Assembly (NCBI RefSeq): GCF_014279815.1
Contig: NZ_CP047941.1
Location: forward strand, 558,001-622,000
Reading direction: 5' to 3'
Source of the DNA: Synechococcus sp. NOUM97013
Lineage (GTDB): Bacteria > Cyanobacteriota > Cyanobacteriia > PCC-6307 > Cyanobiaceae
Length of the DNA stretch: 64,000 nucleotides
In this document: positions 1 through 8,757 of the stretch, one piece after another
Position numbering within the stretch: position 1 is the first letter of the stretch
Layout: every line of letters begins with the position of its first letter
Made by a program: the position numbers and the translations under genes
The notes under the pieces: model-generated
Told to the model about the DNA's origin: nothing
Databases searched by the model: none
The model's input: the letters and a program-made list of their open reading frames with translations, nothing else

Positions 1-1
1 T

Positions 2-622
2 GGGATGGCCTTGACGATTGCGTCGCGCTGGTTGCAGCCACAACAACAACTCCTGCCGCTGGCATTTCCGATGGTGGCGGAGCCAGAGCCGCGAATTTCC
101 GCTTGGCATGAGGCTGCCGATGTGCTCGCCAGCCAGGTGAGGGCAGGCCGCAGGGTGGTGTTGCTGTGTGAGGGGGATGTGTCCCTCTTTGCAACCGGCA
201 GTTATGTGCAGCTGGCTCTGCGTCGCCGCCATCCCGACCTTCCCTTTGCACTGATTCCTGGGATTCCCTCCGTTTGCGCCGCAGCCGCAGCCGCGGCACA
301 GGTGGCGGTCGATCTTCCCTTGGCGCTTCAGCAGGAAGGGCTGCTGATTCGTCCATGTCCGGAGAACGCCAGCGACTTCCGCAAACTGCTGCAGAGCGCA
401 CGTGATGGGTCCACCGTGATTGGGTTGATCAAGGTGGGACATCGCTGGCCCTGGGTGTTTGAGGTCCTGTCGGAGGAGGGACTGCTGGATCAGGCCCTGT
501 TCGCGCAACGGGTGGGCTGGCCTGATCAGAGGGTGGCCGCCGCCTCGGATGTGCCCCCCGATGCGAGACCCTATTTCTCACTTCTGCTGATTCGTCAGCT
601 CTGGCCTGAGGTGTTGCCTTGA
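2..622 (+). CDS. cobI: Precorrin-2 C20-methyltransferase, 3' part (cut by window edge)
   Basis: S-adenosylmethionine-dependent methylation of precorrin-2 (or its cobalt form) at C20 in cobalamin synthesis, cytosolic. About 206 residues are visible. The reading frame is open to the window edge, so the N-terminus with the usual first glycine-rich SAM motif lies outside. The segment LLCEGDVSLFATGSY followed by a PGIPS motif is typical of CobI/CbiL methyltransferases. The stop overlaps the TTG start of the next gene (TTGA), suggesting translational coupling with the DUF4079 gene. The family call is firm; the precise cobalt-early or cobalt-late substrate cannot be told from this fragment. Confidence 0.88.
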   Translation, partial: GMALTIASRWLQPQQQLLPLAFPMVAEPEPRISAWHEAADVLASQVRAGRRVVLLCEGDVSLFATGSYVQLALRRRHPDLPFALIPGIPSVCAAAAAAAQVAVDLPLALQQEGLLIRPCPENASDFRKLLQSARDGSTVIGLIKVGHRWPWVFEVLSEEGLLDQALFAQRVGWPDQRVAAASDVPPDARPYFSLLLIRQLWPEVLP

Positions 623-1245
623 TTGCTGCCCTTCCATCGTTGACGGTGAGCCAATGGTTTGCTCTGGTGCATCCGGTGCTGATCATCCTGTTTGTCTATC
701 CCGTGATCGGCGCAACGATCAGGCTGGGAATCCTGGCCAGGGAGCGGCGATTGCAGCTCAATCCGATTGCCCCCACGGTTCCCGTGGAGCACGTGGAGCA
801 TGGCCGCTGGGCCACAGGAGGTCTGCTGCTGGCCGTGCTCTTCGCTTTGGGCCACGGATTAGCGGATGGTGGAGCCGGTTTGGCGACCTGGCTTGTGGTG
901 TCGCTCCAGGCTGCGGCTGTCGCCGCTGCCTTCGTGGCGCTCTTGCGCACACGACGACTGATGTTCCGTCTTCTGTGCGCCTGGAGTTGCTGGCTGTTTC
1001 TGCTGCTGATCAGCCTGCAGCCCTTGTTGATCGTGGAACGCTCTCGTCTGCCGTCAGCGATCTGGGAATCCCACACCTGGGGTGGCCTCGCGCTTCTGGC
1101 TTTGCTCCTTTTCACGATGGCTGTGCAACGGGAGATCGCCGGCAGGCTGTGGATGCGCCAGTTGCATGTGTCCCTGAATGTGTTGGTGGCTCTGCTGTTG
1201 GCGACGCAAGCGGTTACGGGCACCCGTAATCTTCTGCTGGGCTAA
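619..1245 (+). CDS. DUF4079-family membrane protein
   Basis: A 208-residue integral membrane protein of unknown function that resembles the cyanobacterial DUF4079 family. It shows about five hydrophobic segments. Landmarks are an N-terminal VHP...YPVIG segment, HGRWATGG in the middle, a W-SH-W block (ESHTWGG) and a C-terminal RQLHVSLN...TGTRNLL. The TTG start overlaps the cobI stop by 4 bp. A clear paralogue sits at 30875 with the same landmarks (LHPALAVVLIYPLIG, LGRWLAGG, QSHYWAG, RRLHVTAS, TGTRDLL). Spacing of conserved His and Trp residues in membrane segments might suggest cofactor binding, but this is only inference. Confidence 0.75.
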   Translation: MIAALPSLTVSQWFALVHPVLIILFVYPVIGATIRLGILARERRLQLNPIAPTVPVEHVEHGRWATGGLLLAVLFALGHGLADGGAGLATWLVVSLQAAAVAAAFVALLRTRRLMFRLLCAWSCWLFLLLISLQPLLIVERSRLPSAIWESHTWGGLALLALLLFTMAVQREIAGRLWMRQLHVSLNVLVALLLATQAVTGTRNLLLG

Positions 1246-1259
1246 GCCGCTACGGCCGG

Positions 1260-2279
1260 TTAGGTCAGCAGTTCCTGCTGCTGTTTCAGCAACGCTAGAG
1301 CGAGATCCGGTGTGGAGGCTCGCATCAGTTGTTGGCGGAATTGCGAGGCACCGGTGAAGCCGGTGCATGTCCAACTCATGTGTTTCCGTGCGATCAGCAG
1401 GCCGTGGTCGCCGCGTGCTTCCACCAGGGCTTGTAATTGTTCGGCCGCCAGGATCAGGCGTTCTCTGGGTTCTGGTGTTGGAGGGATGGGCTGGCCGTTG
1501 ATTGCGGCATCGATCTGACCCACAAGCCAAGGAGCGCCCATCGTTCCACGGCCCACCATTACGCCATCGGCACCGGTGACCTTCAGACAGCGCAAGGCGT
1601 CGTCCGGGTTGTAGACATCGCCATTGGCGATCACGGGGATGTGCAGGCTTTGCTTGACGGCCGCGATCGCGTCCCAGTTGGCGTTGCCGCTGAAGCGTTG
1701 TTCGCGGGTGCGGCCATGCAGGGTCAACAGTTGAGCCCCGGCATCCTGCAGCCGGCGACTCCAGGCCACTGCATCGTCATGCGTTGAGGGCTGTTCCGAA
1801 CTGCCGCACCAGCCGAGTCGAGTTTTCACAGTGACCGGCACGCCAACGGCAGAGGCCACGGCGTCAACGATCTGGCAGGCCAGATCAGGGTCGCGGATTA
1901 GACCGCTTCCGCCTCCCTTGCGAGCAATCTTGCGTACGGGGCATCCCATGTTGATGTCCACCAGAAACGCGCCAGCGTCTTCAGCACGACGGGCGGCATC
2001 CGCCATGGCTGCAGGTCGGTGGTCGAACAACTGGACGCCGATCGGTCCGCGTTCTTCGCTGAGTTCTTCCACCTTGGCTCGGCCATGGCCGAGTTCGAGG
2101 CTGGTGGCGTTCACCATTTCGGTGAACAGCAAAGCATCAGACGACCAACGTCGCACCAGGGAGCGGAAAATCCGATCGCTGACGCCTGCCAGCGGTGACT
2201 GCAGTACGCGGCAACGCAAGGAGCGCTCAACGCGGCTGCCGCGCAGCCGCAGTTCCCTGGTGATCGTCGGGGTTGCCAT
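1260..2279 (-). CDS. dus: tRNA-dihydrouridine synthase
   Basis: FMN-dependent reduction of uridine to dihydrouridine in tRNA. The 339-residue protein has the full TIM-barrel signature set: SPLAGVSDRIFRSLV near the N-terminus, the catalytic-cysteine motif NMGCPVRKIARKGGGSGL, VKTRLGW, HGRTREQ, VIANGDVYNPDDA and GVMVGRGTMGAPWL, the last binding the FMN phosphate. I place the start at the ATG at 2279 (MATPTITRE). A longer frame reaching 2429 would run over the end of the upstream gene and adds a non-conserved Arg-rich tail. It converges with the DUF4079 gene with a 14-bp gap. DusB-like by motif, but the exact Dus subgroup is not resolved. Confidence 0.92.
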   Translation of the reverse strand: MATPTITRELRLRGSRVERSLRCRVLQSPLAGVSDRIFRSLVRRWSSDALLFTEMVNATSLELGHGRAKVEELSEERGPIGVQLFDHRPAAMADAARRAEDAGAFLVDINMGCPVRKIARKGGGSGLIRDPDLACQIVDAVASAVGVPVTVKTRLGWCGSSEQPSTHDDAVAWSRRLQDAGAQLLTLHGRTREQRFSGNANWDAIAAVKQSLHIPVIANGDVYNPDDALRCLKVTGADGVMVGRGTMGAPWLVGQIDAAINGQPIPPTPEPRERLILAAEQLQALVEARGDHGLLIARKHMSWTCTGFTGASQFRQQLMRASTPDLALALLKQQQELLT

Positions 2280-2313
2280 CACGCCATTGTCGCCAGTGGT
2301 CGTTTTCGGGGGA

Positions 2314-2892
2314 TCAAGCCACGGATTCATCCAGGCCGAGCCGGAGGCGGGCCTGGCGCACCTGCGTTTCGATGGCATCGTGCAGCCAGGCCTGCATTGA
2401 CCAGTCTTCCTGGATCGCCAGTCGTTCAACGTCCTGCAGCAGGTCGAGGGGGAGCGCCAGGCTGACGTCCTGGATGCTGTGCGGGCTGGCCAGTCCTCCT
2501 TGATGCGGTGCGTCCAGATGGAGGATCTGCGCTTTCAGGACCTGCAGCTTGGTGCCTGGCTTGGGCTGTCGACGAAAAATCTGGCGCAGGGTGAGTCGCA
2601 CCTTGCAGCCCGGGCGCACCCGTTGAAGCCCCTGGGTTCCTAGGGGAGAGTCGCGACGGTCGACATACACCGGTGCATGGCTGCCCGCGGAGGCGCTGTA
2701 GGTGAAGCTGACCCTGCCGTCGCCGTGCCAAGGGGGTGCAGCCTTCCCGGTCGACTGCTGTTTCAGCATGCGGCGCTGGTCACGTTTCACTGCGGTCATG
2801 ACAGCCACAGGCAGGAGGAAGACCAGTCGCTGGTAGGCGTTGTCTGCCACCAGTGACGTCTCCGGCTCGAGTGTGGTGTCAAACACATACAT
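2314..2892 (-). CDS. Conserved hypothetical protein with a ribbon-helix-helix-like C-terminus
   Basis: A 192-residue protein I do not recognise by name. The N-terminal two thirds are basic and without clear motifs. The C-terminal ~45 residues read strand-helix-turn-helix (VSLALPLDLLQDVERLAIQ, then EDWSMQAWLHDAIETQV), the layout of CopG/Arc ribbon-helix-helix DNA-binding domains. It lies 34 bp upstream of dus on the same strand and is divergent from the DUF1823 gene with 36 bp between starts. A regulatory or nucleic-acid-binding role is inference from the fold pattern only. Confidence 0.6.
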   Translation of the reverse strand: MYVFDTTLEPETSLVADNAYQRLVFLLPVAVMTAVKRDQRRMLKQQSTGKAAPPWHGDGRVSFTYSASAGSHAPVYVDRRDSPLGTQGLQRVRPGCKVRLTLRQIFRRQPKPGTKLQVLKAQILHLDAPHQGGLASPHSIQDVSLALPLDLLQDVERLAIQEDWSMQAWLHDAIETQVRQARLRLGLDESVA

Positions 2893-2928
2893 GAAGCTGT
2901 CGTCGAAGGAACTTCTCAGGGGGTTGCC

Positions 2929-3438
2929 ATGGGGCCCTCAGCGCCGAAGCATGGTCAGATCCGCACGCTGCTGATGACGTTTCCCAGCTGGAGCCTGAGC
3001 CGGCCTCTGCTGATGGCGATCCTTGAGGACCGTTTGAGCGATCAGTTCGTCGCCCAATTGGTATGGGAGCGTCTGGGCTACCGCCCCTCCACTGCCGCTG
3101 ATGGTATTTGGAGAGCCGGTCCGCAGACACCTGCCGACTGGAGTGAGGCCTTTCCGGAGGCTCCTCCAGTGATCGCGACGCGGCCGGCTTCCGTGCGTCT
3201 CACGCGATCGATCCCTAAGCCCTACAAGCAGCTTTTGAAGGAGCAGCTCCACTTCACGGGCTATCGCATCGGTGAGCTTTATCCCCGGCGAACCCGCCGG
3301 GCCACGGTGGTCAATTGGTTGCTGGCTTTCTTGGCGATTGAGGGGCAGGCGCTGCTCGAAGACGGCGATCTGCCGCCGCTGCTGGCAGCGCCGCTCGATC
3401 CCGTGCAGGGCCACCCTGGGGACCCGGCTGTGGGCTGA
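2929..3438 (+). CDS. DUF1823-family protein
   Basis: A 169-residue soluble protein whose core (LLMAILEDRLSDQFVAQLVW, later SVRLTRSIP and QLLKEQL-F-GYRIGELYPR) matches what I recall of the cyanobacterial DUF1823 family. Function unknown. The family is usually about 145 residues, so the first ~20 residues may be non-coding and a start nearer FPSWSLSRP cannot be excluded. It is divergent from the preceding gene and converges on the L,D-transpeptidase gene with a 7-bp gap. Confidence 0.65.
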   Translation: MGPSAPKHGQIRTLLMTFPSWSLSRPLLMAILEDRLSDQFVAQLVWERLGYRPSTAADGIWRAGPQTPADWSEAFPEAPPVIATRPASVRLTRSIPKPYKQLLKEQLHFTGYRIGELYPRRTRRATVVNWLLAFLAIEGQALLEDGDLPPLLAAPLDPVQGHPGDPAVG

Positions 3439-3445
3439 GTGCGCC

Positions 3446-3856
3446 TCAAACCTGGATCACCACCTTGGTGCCTTTGCGGGTGTTTTCGAACAGCCATCGC
3501 GCCTGGTGGGTGGGCATACGAACGCATCCATTGCTGCGAGGAACGCCAAAGGCCTGGCCTGCATCCTCCTGCCAGGGAGCGCCATGCATGCAGATCATTT
3601 CGTTGGCGGTAATGCACATGGCATAGGGCACCCCTGGTGCCACATAGCCCCGGCCACGCATGGTCACGGAACGGTATTTGGTCAACACCTTGGCCTCCCC
3701 AGTGGGGGTGGGTGTTGATGCTTTGCCGGTGCTCACGGGAATCACCCGCACGATCTCTTGATTGGCGTCGTAGACGGTCAGCTTCTGGTCAGAGAGGTCG
3801 ACCACAAGGGTGGCGATCAGTTCAAGCATGGTGTTGTGACAGTGGCCGCACTGCAC
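3446..3856 (-). CDS. L,D-transpeptidase (YkuD domain)
   Basis: Peptidoglycan cross-linking or anchoring enzyme of the YkuD fold. In the 136-residue frame the catalytic motif is complete: His91, then Ser108-x-Gly110-Cys111-x-Arg113 (MHGAPW...SNGCVRM). The domain fills almost the whole protein, beginning at VVDLSDQKLTVYD. No signal peptide or membrane anchor is visible, unlike most periplasmic members. A start at the internal ATG at 3829 (MLELIATLV) is also possible and gives only a weakly hydrophobic N-terminus. Good confidence for the fold; export route unknown. Confidence 0.82.
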   Translation of the reverse strand: MQCGHCHNTMLELIATLVVDLSDQKLTVYDANQEIVRVIPVSTGKASTPTPTGEAKVLTKYRSVTMRGRGYVAPGVPYAMCITANEMICMHGAPWQEDAGQAFGVPRSNGCVRMPTHQARWLFENTRKGTKVVIQV

Positions 3857-3986
3857 TCGTAGCTGTCTCGTCTTGGTCTTATGTGTCTCGCTCTGAAAGA
3901 ATTCCCATTCGCGCCCTCAGGTTGGTCTTTTCGGTTGTTGTGCAGGCGCCTCTGTACTGTCAAGTCAGTCCCCGCTTGAGACCGAG

Positions 3987-5348
3987 TTGGCGCGTCCCGT
4001 CGTCGCAATCATCGGGCGCCCCAACGTCGGTAAGTCCACGCTGGTCAACCGCCTGTGTCGCAGCCGAGAGGCCATCGTTCACGATGAGCCAGGGGTGACC
4101 CGTGACCGCACCTATCAGGACGGTTACTGGGGGGATCGCGAGTTCAAGGTTGTGGACACCGGTGGCTTGGTGTTCGACGATGACAGTGAATTCCTGCCGG
4201 AAATCCGAGAGCAGGCCTCTCTTGCCTTGGAAGAAGCCAGCGTTGCCTTGGTGATCGTGGACGGGCAGCAGGGGCTGACGGCTGCCGACGAAGCCATTGC
4301 TGAATTTCTGCGCGGCCAGCCTTGTCCGATTCTGCTCGCTGTGAATAAGTGCGAGTCGGCCGAGCAGGGCTTGGCCATGGCTGCCGAATTCTGGAGCCTT
4401 GGTCTGGGTGAGCCCTATCCGGTGTCAGCCATCCACGGCGCTGGCACGGCAGAGGTGCTGGACCAGGTGCTCAAGTTCTTCCCTCCCAAGGATCAGGAGG
4501 GTGATGAGGAAGAACCCATCCAGATGGCCATCATCGGCCGACCCAATGTGGGGAAATCCAGCCTGCTCAATGCGATTTGCGGCGAACAGCGCGCCATTGT
4601 GAGCCCAATTCGCGGCACGACCCGCGACACGATTGACACCAGCATTGTGAGGGAGAACAGGCCCTGGCGTCTGGTGGACACCGCTGGCATCCGACGTCGT
4701 CGCAGTGTCAATTACGGCCCTGAATTCTTCGGGATCAACCGCAGTTTCAAGGCCATCGAACGCAGTGATGTCTGTGTTCTGGTGATTGATGCTCTCGATG
4801 GCGTCACCGAGCAGGATCAGCGACTGGCGGGCCGGATCGAGGAGGACGGCCGGGCCTGTGTGGTGGTCGTGAACAAATGGGATGCCGTTGAGAAAGACAG
4901 CCACACCATGACCGCCATGGAAAAGGAGCTGCGCGCCAAGCTCTACTTCCTCGACTGGGCTCCGATGCTGTTCACGTCTGCACTGACGGGTCAGCGGGTC
5001 GACAGCATTTTTGCTCTGGCTGCGCTTGCGGTCGAGCAGCATCGCCGCAGGGTGAGCACCTCCGTGGTCAATGAGGTGCTGAAGGAGGCCCTGAGTTGGA
5101 GAAGCCCGCCCACCACCCGTGGCGGCCGGCAGGGGCGTCTGTACTACGGCACCCAGGTGGCTAGTCGTCCGCCAAGCTTCACGCTGTTCGTGAATGATCC
5201 CAAGTTGTTTGGTGACACCTATCGCCGCTACGTGGAGCGTCAGATCCGTGAAGGACTGGGCTTTGACGGATCACCGCTGAAGTTGTTCTGGCGGGGTAAG
5301 CAGCAGCGCGATGCCGAGCGGGATCTCGCCAGGCAGCAGAACCGATAG
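3987..5348 (+). CDS. der: Ribosome-assembly GTPase Der (EngA)
   Basis: Double-Era GTPase that acts in late 50S ribosomal subunit maturation. The 453-residue protein has two G domains in tandem, each with its P-loop (GRPNVGKST at residues ~10-18 and GRPNVGKSS around residue 185), DTGG or DTAG switch II motifs and NKxD motifs (NKCE, degenerate, and NKWD), followed by the KH-like C-terminal domain with the FVNDPKLF block. The start is TTG at 3987, directly before [12 protein letters not shown]. It heads a collinear run with ecfT, pipX, pipY, sepF and proC. Confidence 0.97.
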   Translation: MARPVVAIIGRPNVGKSTLVNRLCRSREAIVHDEPGVTRDRTYQDGYWGDREFKVVDTGGLVFDDDSEFLPEIREQASLALEEASVALVIVDGQQGLTAADEAIAEFLRGQPCPILLAVNKCESAEQGLAMAAEFWSLGLGEPYPVSAIHGAGTAEVLDQVLKFFPPKDQEGDEEEPIQMAIIGRPNVGKSSLLNAICGEQRAIVSPIRGTTRDTIDTSIVRENRPWRLVDTAGIRRRRSVNYGPEFFGINRSFKAIERSDVCVLVIDALDGVTEQDQRLAGRIEEDGRACVVVVNKWDAVEKDSHTMTAMEKELRAKLYFLDWAPMLFTSALTGQRVDSIFALAALAVEQHRRRVSTSVVNEVLKEALSWRSPPTTRGGRQGRLYYGTQVASRPPSFTLFVNDPKLFGDTYRRYVERQIREGLGFDGSPLKLFWRGKQQRDAERDLARQQNR

Positions 5349-5359
5349 GGCTGATTGCA

Positions 5360-6277
5360 ATGGATTGGCTCCGGCAGATCCCGATCGGGCAGTACGTGGA
5401 TGGTGCCGCCGGATGGCTGCGTCAGCTCGACCCACGACTCAAGCTGATGTGGGTGCTGATGTTTTTGCTCACGCCTGTGCTGGCTGGTCCGATCTGGCGG
5501 GTGGCGCTCGTGCTGGCACTTGTTCTGATCACTGCGGTGAGTGGATTGCCGGCACGTTTGTGGTGGCGCTCGCTTCTGCTGGTTGTGCTGCTGGGTTGTG
5601 GCATCGGTCTGCTGGCCATGCTGCTGCCCACAGGTGAGCCGGGCGCCAGCTTGAACCTCCGCCCTACGGATGAGGTCCCCGGTCTCCTGTTGGCGTCACC
5701 GTCCTGGGAATTCGTGCGCCTCGGCCCTTTGCAGCTCGGTTCCTTCGATCTGGGGCCTCTCGTGGTGGACAGGCGCTCGGCGGAGCTGGGCCTCAACAGC
5801 GCCACGCTCATCGTGACGGTGGTGCACAGCGTCAATTTGATGCTGCTGTCCACGCCTAGCGAAGAGTTGATGTGGGCGCTCAGCTGGTGGCTGACTCCGC
5901 TGGCGCGACTCGGTGTCCCCGTTGACCGACTCAGTTTTCAGCTGTTGCTTGCGCTGCGTTTTCTCCCCCTGGTGCAGGAGGAGCTTCAGAACCTTCTGCG
6001 TTCCCTGGCCAGTCGGGCCGTGAATCTGCGCCGACTTGGCTTCAAGACCTCGTTTGGACTTGTGCTGTCGGTGGGTGAACGCCTGTTGGCCAACATCCTG
6101 CTGCGGGCTGAACAGGGGGCTGAAGCCCTGATGGCTCGCGGTGGAACTTGGTTGCCTGCCGAAGCCTTTCGACCCGAGCCCTCGCAACAGATCGGTGCCC
6201 AACGGCTTCTCAATGGCCTGGCTGCTGTTGGACTGATCGTGGTGCTTGTCCTGCGCGGCAGGTACGGTGCCCTGTAG
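5360..6277 (+). CDS. ecfT: Energy-coupling factor transporter membrane protein (EcfT/CbiQ family)
   Basis: Transmembrane coupling subunit of an ECF-type vitamin or metal importer. The 305-residue protein has several hydrophobic segments in its first half and the C-terminal EALMARG coupling-helix motif that contacts the ATPases. An FQLLLALRFLPLVQEE segment precedes it, as in other EcfT/CbiQ proteins. The gene starts 11 bp after der. No substrate-binding S component and no ATPase gene is adjacent, so the substrate is unknown; the pairing with der and pipX is a cyanobacterial gene-order habit rather than evidence of substrate. Confidence 0.85.
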   Translation: MDWLRQIPIGQYVDGAAGWLRQLDPRLKLMWVLMFLLTPVLAGPIWRVALVLALVLITAVSGLPARLWWRSLLLVVLLGCGIGLLAMLLPTGEPGASLNLRPTDEVPGLLLASPSWEFVRLGPLQLGSFDLGPLVVDRRSAELGLNSATLIVTVVHSVNLMLLSTPSEELMWALSWWLTPLARLGVPVDRLSFQLLLALRFLPLVQEELQNLLRSLASRAVNLRRLGFKTSFGLVLSVGERLLANILLRAEQGAEALMARGGTWLPAEAFRPEPSQQIGAQRLLNGLAAVGLIVVLVLRGRYGAL

Positions 6278-6294
6278 TCACTGTTCGTGGATCT

Positions 6295-6561
6295 GTGAGC
6301 GCTGAGGGTTATCTCAATCACCCCACCTTTGGCATGCTTTACAAAGTGGCGCCAGCTGGTGAGGGACGGGATGTCTACGCCACGTTGTACGCCCAGCGCA
6401 TGTTTTTTTTGGTGACCCTGCAGCCACGTGGGGCTCAGTTTGAGGTCATTCCTTATTTGGATGCCCGGCATCACGCTGAACTGAATCTGGCCCGTAGCCG
6501 TCGGGACTCACCGGAAGAGCACGAGAGCTGGAAGCAGCTGTTTGATCAGACCTTCATCTGA
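6295..6561 (+). CDS. pipX: PII-interacting protein X (NtcA co-activator)
   Basis: PipX binds either the nitrogen regulator NtcA as co-activator or the signal protein PII, linking carbon-nitrogen balance to transcription. The call rests on the N-terminal block SAEGYLNHPTFGMLYKV, the TLYAQRMFFLVT strand region of the Tudor-like domain and the C-terminal helices ending in LFDQTFI. I use the GTG at 6295, which gives 88 residues, in line with the ~89 of known PipX; a longer in-frame extension back to 6148 lies inside ecfT. pipY follows 23 bp downstream, the classical pipX-pipY arrangement. Confidence 0.93.
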   Translation: MSAEGYLNHPTFGMLYKVAPAGEGRDVYATLYAQRMFFLVTLQPRGAQFEVIPYLDARHHAELNLARSRRDSPEEHESWKQLFDQTFI

Positions 6562-6584
6562 GCCGTCCCAATGGAACAGCGCGG

Positions 6585-7238
6585 ATGACGGAGCTTCAGA
6601 GCCGCTGGGAGCAGTTGCGTTCAAGGCTGCCTAACGGTGTGAATCTGCTGGCAGTCAGCAAGCGCCAGCCTGCTTCGGCGGTGCGTGAGCTGGCCTGTTG
6701 CGGTCAGTGTGACTTCGGGGAAAGCCGCGTTCAGGAAGCGCTGCCGAAGCAGCAGGAGCTGTCGGATGTTGCCGGTCTGCGCTGGCATTTCATCGGACGT
6801 CTGCAGGCCAACAAGGTGCGGCCGGTGGTGAAGGCCTTTGATTGGATTCACTCCATTGATTCACTGGCTCTCGCGGAGCGTGTTTCGCGCATTGCGCTCG
6901 AGGAGAACCGGCGTCCCTCGGTGCTGTTCCAGGTCAAGCTCCGGCCCGATCCTGACAAGACGGGATGGGACCCCTCTGCGCTGAAGCAGGCCTGGCCTGG
7001 CTTGTGTCAGTTGCAGGGGCTGAATCCTTGCGGGTTGATGACCATGGCTCCGCTCGGGTTGTCAGAAGCTGATCGGCGCGGTCTGTTTGAGGATTGCCGT
7101 CAGCTCGCCGATGCCATGGATTTGCCGCAATGTTCGATGGGCATGAGCGGCGACTGGCCCGAGGCCGCGGCTGCCGGTGCCACCTGGGTGCGCGTTGGAT
7201 CGGCGCTGTTTGGTGCTCGCCCCCAGGCGGGGCCCTAA
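6585..7238 (+). CDS. pipY: PLP-binding homeostasis protein PipY (YggS/PLPBP family)
   Basis: Single-domain, fold-type III pyridoxal-phosphate protein that buffers PLP and amino/keto-acid pools rather than catalysing a known reaction. The 217-residue product has the PLP lysine at K26 (LLAVSKRQP), the FGESRVQEA motif, the [13 protein letters not shown] family hallmark and the C-terminal [26 protein letters not shown] phosphate-binding part. It is the usual partner of pipX in cyanobacteria and lies 23 bp after it. Confidence 0.93.
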   Translation: MTELQSRWEQLRSRLPNGVNLLAVSKRQPASAVRELACCGQCDFGESRVQEALPKQQELSDVAGLRWHFIGRLQANKVRPVVKAFDWIHSIDSLALAERVSRIALEENRRPSVLFQVKLRPDPDKTGWDPSALKQAWPGLCQLQGLNPCGLMTMAPLGLSEADRRGLFEDCRQLADAMDLPQCSMGMSGDWPEAAAAGATWVRVGSALFGARPQAGP

Positions 7239-7345
7239 AAACGGCGGATCATGCTGACTGTCCGGAATGGACATCAATCCATCTGGACACGCTTGCTCAC
7301 AACTCCGCGGAGCGCTATTCAAGGTCAAGGTTACGCAGATTTCCG

Positions 7346-7921
7346 GTGTCGTTGATTTCTCGCCTTCGTGCGGTCGTTGCAGGGGATGATTACCTCGATG
7401 GCGACTATGACGAGCTCGATTACGACACGGGTGAGCACGACGATGCTGTGCCGGGCATGACGTCTGCCAACAGCAGCGCACTGGCTCCTCTCGATGCATC
7501 CAATCCCTTCGAGATGGATCAGAGTTTCTCAGGCACCAATGTGATCGGCATGCCTGGCATCAGCTCCAGTGCCGCTGAAGTGTCTTTGATGGAGCCCCGC
7601 AGCTTCGATGAGATGCCTCGGGCCATCCAGGCCCTGCGCGAGCGCAAGACTGTCATCCTTAATCTCACGATGATGGAGCCTGATCAGGCTCAGCGTGCCG
7701 TGGATTTTGTGGCCGGTGGCACCTTCGCCATTGATGGCCATCAGGAGCGCGTCGGTGAAAGCATTTTCCTGTTTGCCCCCAGCTGCGTCACCGTCACCAA
7801 TGCCAGTCAGGAAGAGAGCACCACGCCCACGGTGGTGACCAAAGATGTGGAACAGGCCTCCGCAGAAGCCAGCGTTGCTCCTGCACCCGCTTGGGCGGCG
7901 TCTGACGCCACGGCCCTCTGA
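7346..7921 (+). CDS. sepF: Cell-division protein SepF (Ylmf/Cdv2)
   Basis: FtsZ-binding membrane-anchor protein of the divisome. The 191-residue protein has an N-terminal amphipathic start ([10 protein letters not shown]), an acidic low-complexity linker ([14 protein letters not shown]) and the SepF core at ~88-155 ([47 protein letters not shown]), then a variable tail. The GTG at 7346 begins exactly at the amphipathic helix, so I prefer it to the longer frame starting at 7094 inside pipY. It sits between pipY and proC as in many cyanobacteria. Confidence 0.92.
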   Translation: MSLISRLRAVVAGDDYLDGDYDELDYDTGEHDDAVPGMTSANSSALAPLDASNPFEMDQSFSGTNVIGMPGISSSAAEVSLMEPRSFDEMPRAIQALRERKTVILNLTMMEPDQAQRAVDFVAGGTFAIDGHQERVGESIFLFAPSCVTVTNASQEESTTPTVVTKDVEQASAEASVAPAPAWAASDATAL

Positions 7922-7938
7922 TCAGCGCGTCCGTTTCG

Positions 7939-8757
7939 GTGACTGCTTCCGTCGGTGTAATCGGTCTGGGCCGCATGGCTCAGGCCCTGGTGCGACCGCT
8001 GATCGAGCGGAAGATTCTTGCGGCTTCCGAGTGCATCGGTGTGGTGGGACTTGAAGCAAGTGCGCAACGTCTGCGCACAGAGTTGCCGTCCGGCTTCACG
8101 GTTGTTCCGGCTTCTGATCCCCGTGCTGCCGAAGCTTGGACGGCTCCGGTGCAGTTGCTGGCGGTCAAGCCGCAGCAGCTCGACGCCGTGGCCGCTGGCG
8201 TGATCCCTCCCGCACCTTCGACAGCATCCCTGGTGATTTCTGTGTTGGCGGGAGTCACTCTGGAGCGATTGCAGCGCACGTTTCCAGGTCGCGTGTGTGT
8301 TCGAGCGGTTCCCAACACCCCCTGCCTGGTTGGTGAGGGGTTGTGTGGGCTGGCCTGGGGAGAGGGCGTGACGCCCGAGCAACAGCAGTGGGTGCGGGAT
8401 GCTTTTGCACCCGTCAGCGAGGTGTTGGAACTGCCGGAGTCGAGGCTGGATGCTTTCTTGGCGTTGACTTCATCAGGTCCCGCTTATGTGGCGTTGATCG
8501 CTGAGGCCCTTGCGGATGGTGCGGTGGCAGCGGGGCTTCCCCGTGACCAGGCGCATCACCTTGCGCAGCGCACCCTCGGCGGGACGGCGGCCCTGCTGCA
8601 ACAACAGCATCTGCATCCCGCCCAACTGAAGGACATGGTCGGTTCACCGGGGGGCACCACCATGGCTGCAGTGCGCAAGTTGGAGCAAGCCGGCCTGAGG
8701 TCGGCACTGATCGAAGCAGTTCTGGCTGCCACGGAACATGGCAGGTCCTTGCGCTAA
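7939..8757 (+). CDS. proC: Pyrroline-5-carboxylate reductase
   Basis: Last step of proline synthesis: NAD(P)H reduction of pyrroline-5-carboxylate. The 272-residue protein carries the Rossmann motif GLGRMAQAL near the start, VRAVPNTPCLVGEG in the middle and the dimer/active-site segment LTSSGPAYV, then QLKDMVGSPGGTTMAA, the C-terminal family signature. It starts with GTG 17 bp after sepF and ends in a 4-bp convergent overlap with the glycosyltransferase gene. Confidence 0.96.
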   Translation: MTASVGVIGLGRMAQALVRPLIERKILAASECIGVVGLEASAQRLRTELPSGFTVVPASDPRAAEAWTAPVQLLAVKPQQLDAVAAGVIPPAPSTASLVISVLAGVTLERLQRTFPGRVCVRAVPNTPCLVGEGLCGLAWGEGVTPEQQQWVRDAFAPVSEVLELPESRLDAFLALTSSGPAYVALIAEALADGAVAAGLPRDQAHHLAQRTLGGTAALLQQQHLHPAQLKDMVGSPGGTTMAAVRKLEQAGLRSALIEAVLAATEHGRSLR

